This document shows, one piece after another, positions 59,806 to 64,000 of a stretch of DNA of 64,000 bases (the stretch's first letter is position 1; every line of letters begins with the position of its first letter). A program made the position numbers and the translations under genes. A model generated the notes under the pieces. That model worked only from the letters and a program-made list of their open reading frames with translations, was not told the origin of the DNA and made no database searches. This DNA comes from Molossus alvarezi (lineage: Eukaryota > Chordata > Mammalia > Chiroptera > Molossidae), in assembly GCA_037176705.1 (NCBI GenBank), contig CM073887.1, positions 58,985,001 through 59,049,000 on the forward strand, in the 5' to 3' direction.

Positions 59806-61780
59806 AACCGAGATGGGACTCAGGCCTTGTGACCACCTGCCTGAGGCATTGTAGCCCCCACAAGGTGTAGGCCCTTGCAAATGACCCTGAGTGGCCACCT
59901 AGGCCAGTTTGTCTAGAGGTTCAGCTGCTGGGTTTCCGTTTCCCCCACTATGTGCTCCAGGCCCCTTGCACTACTTTAAGTTGTGAGGGAGAAACAGCTC
60001 TTGGATCAGACAGATCCTGGGTGAGAGATATTGCTAACATGCTCTTGTGCCTAAATTGTTGAGAAATTTCTGGGGGATGTGGGCTCAAGTCACACCCTAG
60101 GGAGACTATTGGAAGAAAGGTTACAACTATTGAGGTCTTCAAAGGTCAGGTTCAAGATTTGCACCTTGGGTTCGAATTCCAGAGTCTTGGATTTCTTTGC
60201 TTGGAAGAACACGATTCAATCTACTCTGTTGTATATGTGTTGAACTTGTTTCCTGCACACTTTGTTCAATCCAAAGTTTCTGTAACTTGCCACATATAAA
60301 ACCCTGGGGTAGTTGCCAGCAACTGCCAAGCAGGCCTAACTCAGGGTGGCTGTTCATTTAATTTCCACCGTACTGAGTGAATACTGGAGGTCAGCCCTCC
60401 CCACCCTGACTGGATATAAAGTGTCTGGAAATGGCAAGGAGAAGCCTGGGTTGTTAGTTCACCCCAGTGAGGGGATCAAACTCAGGGTCCAAAGCCTTGT
60501 AGTAAGTTCAGATACTGGAGCCCCCCCATTAATTGGCTTGAAAGTGGGAAATCATTGAGCCAGACACCTTAAACAAAATTCTCTCAAAATCACAGGGTAA
60601 ATAAAATGGACATTGATGGGTTCAATCAAAAGTTTTTAATACGGCACTACCTAAGATAGGGTGATCTAAAATAAACTGCTGGCCAGCCACCATCTAGCAC
60701 CCCTGCAAGATTTATAGTCAGGTTGATTGCAACTGGCTTAATCCATGAACAAGAAATATATGAGGTAACTTAAAATGTTTTTGGCCAATTTGGGGCTCCT
60801 TTTTAAATTTCCAAATTAGCTTATTTGAGATCTTAACCCAAACAGTGAGGCTTTCGAACCTGCCAAAGAAAATAGGAGGCTTTCTTTAATTGGTTATTTC
60901 GAGGTCTCACAATGAAACTAGGAGGCAACTACTGTCTCCCTCCAAGAAAATAATTCTAAATGTAATAAATGCCTCCAGAAATTTGAAGATAAAACTTGCG
61001 TGAGGATCCTTCTCTTCCAAAATTCCTCTTCTCTTCCAAGCCTTCAGCCCTCCTTTAGCTACCTCCTTCAGCCCACCAAGCCTACAGCCCACAGCTGCCT
61101 GAAACTAAACTGAAGGGGACAAAAAAAAAAAAAAAAGGTGGGGTGGAGAGAGAAGACAGCTTTTTAAAACAAGCAAAAGTGGCTGAAAAGGCTCCATTGC
61201 CTAAGCAACCCCCATCCCCCAGTTTCCTTAACAATTGTTTTATCAAGGACAAATAAAAATCTTAAAAGCCTTAACCATCTAAAGAAATAAACTTAGCTTA
61301 TTACAACTGTTGTAAATTAATATTTTTGTTGTCGTTGTACTTGTTTCATGGCTAAAATATTTTTAAGTGAAATTATCACACTTCTGGTGTGTCTGTCTAT
61401 GTATATGTATGTTTGTCTATCTCTGGAGGAAATTATTAAAATTGGTTAATATAAAAATAGCTCTGTTAATTGGCTTAAATCAATTAAGTGCTTATATAAA
61501 TTAATATAATAGAAACTAACTCAAATGCTTTTCAGAATCACATGATCTGGGAAAATATTTGATATTAAAGCTGGTGTAAATCTGGTTTGGTTAAATAGAA
61601 GTTTTTTAGAGTTAACATTAAATATATTATTTTGTTTTACCTGGGTTTACAAAAATAGATTGATGTTGTCTCTGTTAAAAAAATTAACATAAAAAATAAC
61701 TTGATATAATGAAGTTTCAGAAGTAATCTGGACATAATTGTTGACAGCAAATAAATTAAACAGATGTAAGTAAAATGTTT
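59806..61780 (+). repeat. Possible degraded ERV leader/internal sequence
   Basis: No intact ORF. Composition changes from GC-balanced leader-like (59806-60560) to A-rich (60560-61650). May be ERV internal sequence; weak. Confidence 0.25.
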
Positions 61781-61992
61781 TTATTTTTTTATTTTTTTGA
61801 AGAGAGAGAAGAAAGGAGAGGGAGAGAGAGAAACATTGATGTGAGAGCAAAACATCAATTGGCTGCCTCCTGCATGTCCCCCACCAGGGATCAAACCTGA
61901 AACCTAGGCATGTGCCCTGAATGGAAATCGAACTGGCAACCTTTTTGGGCATGGGACAATGCCCAACCAATGAAGCCACACTGGCCAGGGCA
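61781..61992 (-). repeat. tRNA-derived SINE
   Basis: Minus-strand SINE flanked by AGTAAAATGTTTTTA-like sequence (61768-61782 and 61992-62004). Confidence 0.85.
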
Positions 61993-62159
61993 GTAAAATG
62001 TTTTTAGATGAAACTGATTTTTAGCAATAATTATATAATATATGTACTTTGAAATGGTTTCCTAGGTAGCTTGAAACTTTAAAGTTTATGGGCTAAACTG
62101 GGTGATGGATGGCCATTAACTGTCTAGATTATTTCTGGATAAGATAAAAATGCCCAAAC

Positions 62160-62380
62160 AGCCCTGGTCAGGTGACTCAGTTGGTTGGAGCATCATCCCA
62201 TACACCAAAGGGTTTTGGGTTTGATTCCTGGTCATATCTAGGTTGCAGGTTTGATCCCCGGTCAGGGCACTATGGGAGGTAACCAATCAATGTTTCTCTC
62301 TTGCTCTAAAAAAAAAAAAAAAAAAAAAAAAAAATCAATAAAAACATATCCTCGGGTGAGTATTAAAAAAATAAAAGCCC
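62160..62380 (+). repeat. tRNA-derived SINE with long poly-A
   Basis: Head 'gccctggtcaggtgactcagttggttggagc', poly-A at 62309-62334. Flanked by GCCCAAACA-like duplication (62152-62160 and 62378-62386). Confidence 0.85.
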
Positions 62381-62617
62381 AAACATTAATTTGTTAGATT
62401 AATTTAAGTTATCTATTTTTGGCTTGTTATTAGAGATATTAAGAGATAAATTTGGATCTGTTGATGATTGTCTTGTACTTTGTTGAGGAAACATATTTCT
62501 AATTATGATTCTAGATGTTATAAAATATATTCATAAGTTTGTCAATCTGAAGAATACTAATTGTTTACTTTTTAGTTTTCATTAGAAATTAAAGTTAAAA
62601 ATGCCAATATACAAGGT

Positions 62618-62732
62618 AGGGAAAAAGTAGGTTTACAGATGTTCATATGGAAAACAATAGAACTAATAAATAATAATACAAGAATAAACTTTGTTTAGAG
62701 TACTCACAAATATAAACCTATTTTTTCCCATA
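62618..62732. mobile_element. Short mariner-like MITE
   Basis: About 115 bp with inverted ends (GGGAAAAAGTAGGTTTACAG at the left, CTATTTTTTCCC at the right) next to TA dinucleotides. Related by end sequence to mariner-type MITEs; family name uncertain. Confidence 0.55.
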
Positions 62733-62829
62733 GTAGTAATTAAAACTGCTATGAATAATAAGGTAAATAACTTTGCATACAACAAATTATATATTTTTGG
62801 TAATAAAAAGTATAAGGTATGAAAATACA

Positions 62830-63025
62830 TCTTAAAAAAAAATTCTTGCCTGAGGACATGCTTAGAAAAAGAAAGAGAGAGAAAGAAACATCAATCTGCT
62901 GCTGCCTTCCATACTTGTCCCAACCAAGGATCAAACCTGCAACCTGGGTATATGCCCTGACCTGGAGTCAAACCTGCAACCTTTCAGTGCACAGGATGAT
63001 GCTCAACCAACTGAGCCACTTTGGG
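62830..63025 (-). repeat. tRNA-derived SINE
   Basis: Minus-strand SINE flanked by GAAAATACATCTTAAA (62820-62834 and 63028-63043). Confidence 0.8.
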
Positions 63026-63187
63026 CTGAAAATACATCTTAAATTAAGAAAATTAAGAGAAAGTGATTTGTTCTGAGCTGTAAACTTCTAGATAAGCATT
63101 GAGTCAAAATAAAAATGGAAGGGAGGGAAGGGCTTACATTCACAGACAGCAAAAAGAGACAAACTAAACTGGACAAAGAAAGTTATA

Positions 63188-64000
63188 GACTTCCGGTCAA
63201 GATGGTGGCGTAGGTAAACGCGGTATCGCGTCCTCCCACAACCACATCAAAGTTACAACTAAACTAAAGAACAACCATCATTCAAAACCGCCTGAAATCA
63301 AGCTGAATGGAAGTCGTACAACTACGGAACTAAGGGGAAAAAAAAAAGCAGCTACATCCAGACCGGTAGGACGGGCGGCGGCGCGAGGGGCGGCGGCGGC
63401 GGCGCGAGGGGCGGCGGCGGCGGCGCAGCGGCGGCGGAGCGCGCAGCGGCGAGACGGGCTGGTCCCACACCCAAGCGTGGTGGATAAAAATCAGGAGGCT
63501 CCCGCGGCTGGGAAGGTCCTTCCTGAGGACTGAGGGGTCCCCGTCCCACACCAGGTGCCCCGCTCAGGGTTCCAGTGCCAGGAAGAGAATCCCCATAACT
63601 TCTGGCTGGAAAAACCAGCGGGAACTGAGGCTCAGGGAGGCTGAGGCGGCGGGAGCCCCAGGCAGCTCCCTAAAGGGCCTGCGCACGGACTTATCGGACT
63701 CTCTCCCTCTAAGCTCGGAGGGGAGGCAGCTCGAGGGGCACCAGAGACATACAGGGAAGAACTGAGCTGTTTGGCACTGGAGCGAGGGCTGGAGAGGGGC
63801 CTTCATCGGGGACAAACGTGCTGTAAGAGGCCTTTGTTCCTTTGGTGAGCCCTTCCCGGGGGCGCAGACAGAAGCCATATCTGGGACTCCAGCAACCTGG
63901 CTCGCACTGGTAGCCCCGCCCTGCTGACTCCCTGAGGCCCCGCCCCGCCCCGCCTCACACAACTTTCAAGCTGTTGTCACTTGCTTAACCATAGGATTGG
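63188..64000 (+). mobile_element. HAL1 copy 7, 5'UTR only (runs off window)
   Basis: Starts GACTTCCGGTCAAGATGGTG and follows the HAL1 5'UTR to the window end. It contains a GC-rich repeat expansion at 63367-63455 not seen in other copies. Confidence 0.88.
63367..63455 (+). repeat. GC-rich (GGC)n minisatellite in HAL1 5'UTR
   Basis: Two near-identical units of about 26 bp built of GCGAGGGGC plus (GGC)4-5, then a third degenerate unit. Other HAL1 copies have only ~20 bp here. Confidence 0.85.

Overview
This window is nuclear DNA from a mammal, most likely a vespertilionid (vesper) bat. The evidence is the combination of many tRNA-derived SINEs of the VES type, a short SPIN-type hAT transposon (known from vesper bats), Tigger/mariner-like MITEs, a spliced KRAB zinc-finger gene, and several full-length 'half-L1' (HAL1) elements that carry ORF1 but no ORF2. 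No bacterial-type genes, tRNAs or rRNAs were seen. Most open reading frames here are fragments of retroelements.

The one complete host gene is a KRAB-C2H2 zinc-finger gene on the minus strand. Exon 1 is at about 25805-26000, the KRAB-A exon at 17276-17402, a 61-bp exon at 17023-17083, and the zinc-finger exon at 14086-15739. All junctions have canonical splice sites and the reading frame is intact, giving a predicted 614-residue repressor with 18 fingers. Two further copies of the same promoter/exon-1 unit occur without KRAB or finger exons in the window: copy A (+ strand, 5220-6700) and copy C (- strand, 48540-50640). Intron-1 sequence of the intact gene (22000-25450) is paralogous to 39640-48540, so this is a rearranged zinc-finger cluster.

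Layout: 1-1513 is the 5' end of a class I (gamma-type) endogenous retrovirus on the minus strand, inserted in a HAL1 (1514-4481). Next come copy A of the zinc-finger promoter and two SINEs. Positions 7345-11545 and 29626-33826 are the arms of a 4.2-kb inverted repeat of over 99% identity; each arm carries a full-length HAL1 and a SPIN element, and they flank an 18-kb spacer that holds the whole intact zinc-finger gene. From 33.8 to 39.6 kb there is ancient L1 interrupted by SINEs, a palindromic MITE and a minus-strand HAL1. From 39.6 to 50.6 kb lies the second zinc-finger paralogous block, invaded by a twin-primed L1 (40690-44385), a solo LTR (44520-45554) and an L1-SINE chimera (49116-49880). 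From 50.6 to 58.1 kb there are old L1, SINEs, a nearly intact HAL1 (51918-54041) and a composite L1 insertion flanked by a 16-bp target-site duplication. From 58.1 to 64 kb there is mostly unrecognised sequence with a probable degraded ERV, SINEs, a MITE and the start of another HAL1.

Biologically, the locus shows a KRAB zinc-finger cluster (a class of genes that silence retroelements) repeatedly hit by the retroelements such genes evolve against. It preserves unusually clear records of retrotransposition accidents: twin priming, RNA template switching and composite insertion. It also holds an inverted repeat that could invert or gene-convert the interval containing the intact gene. All family names are from recognition by eye; no database search was possible.
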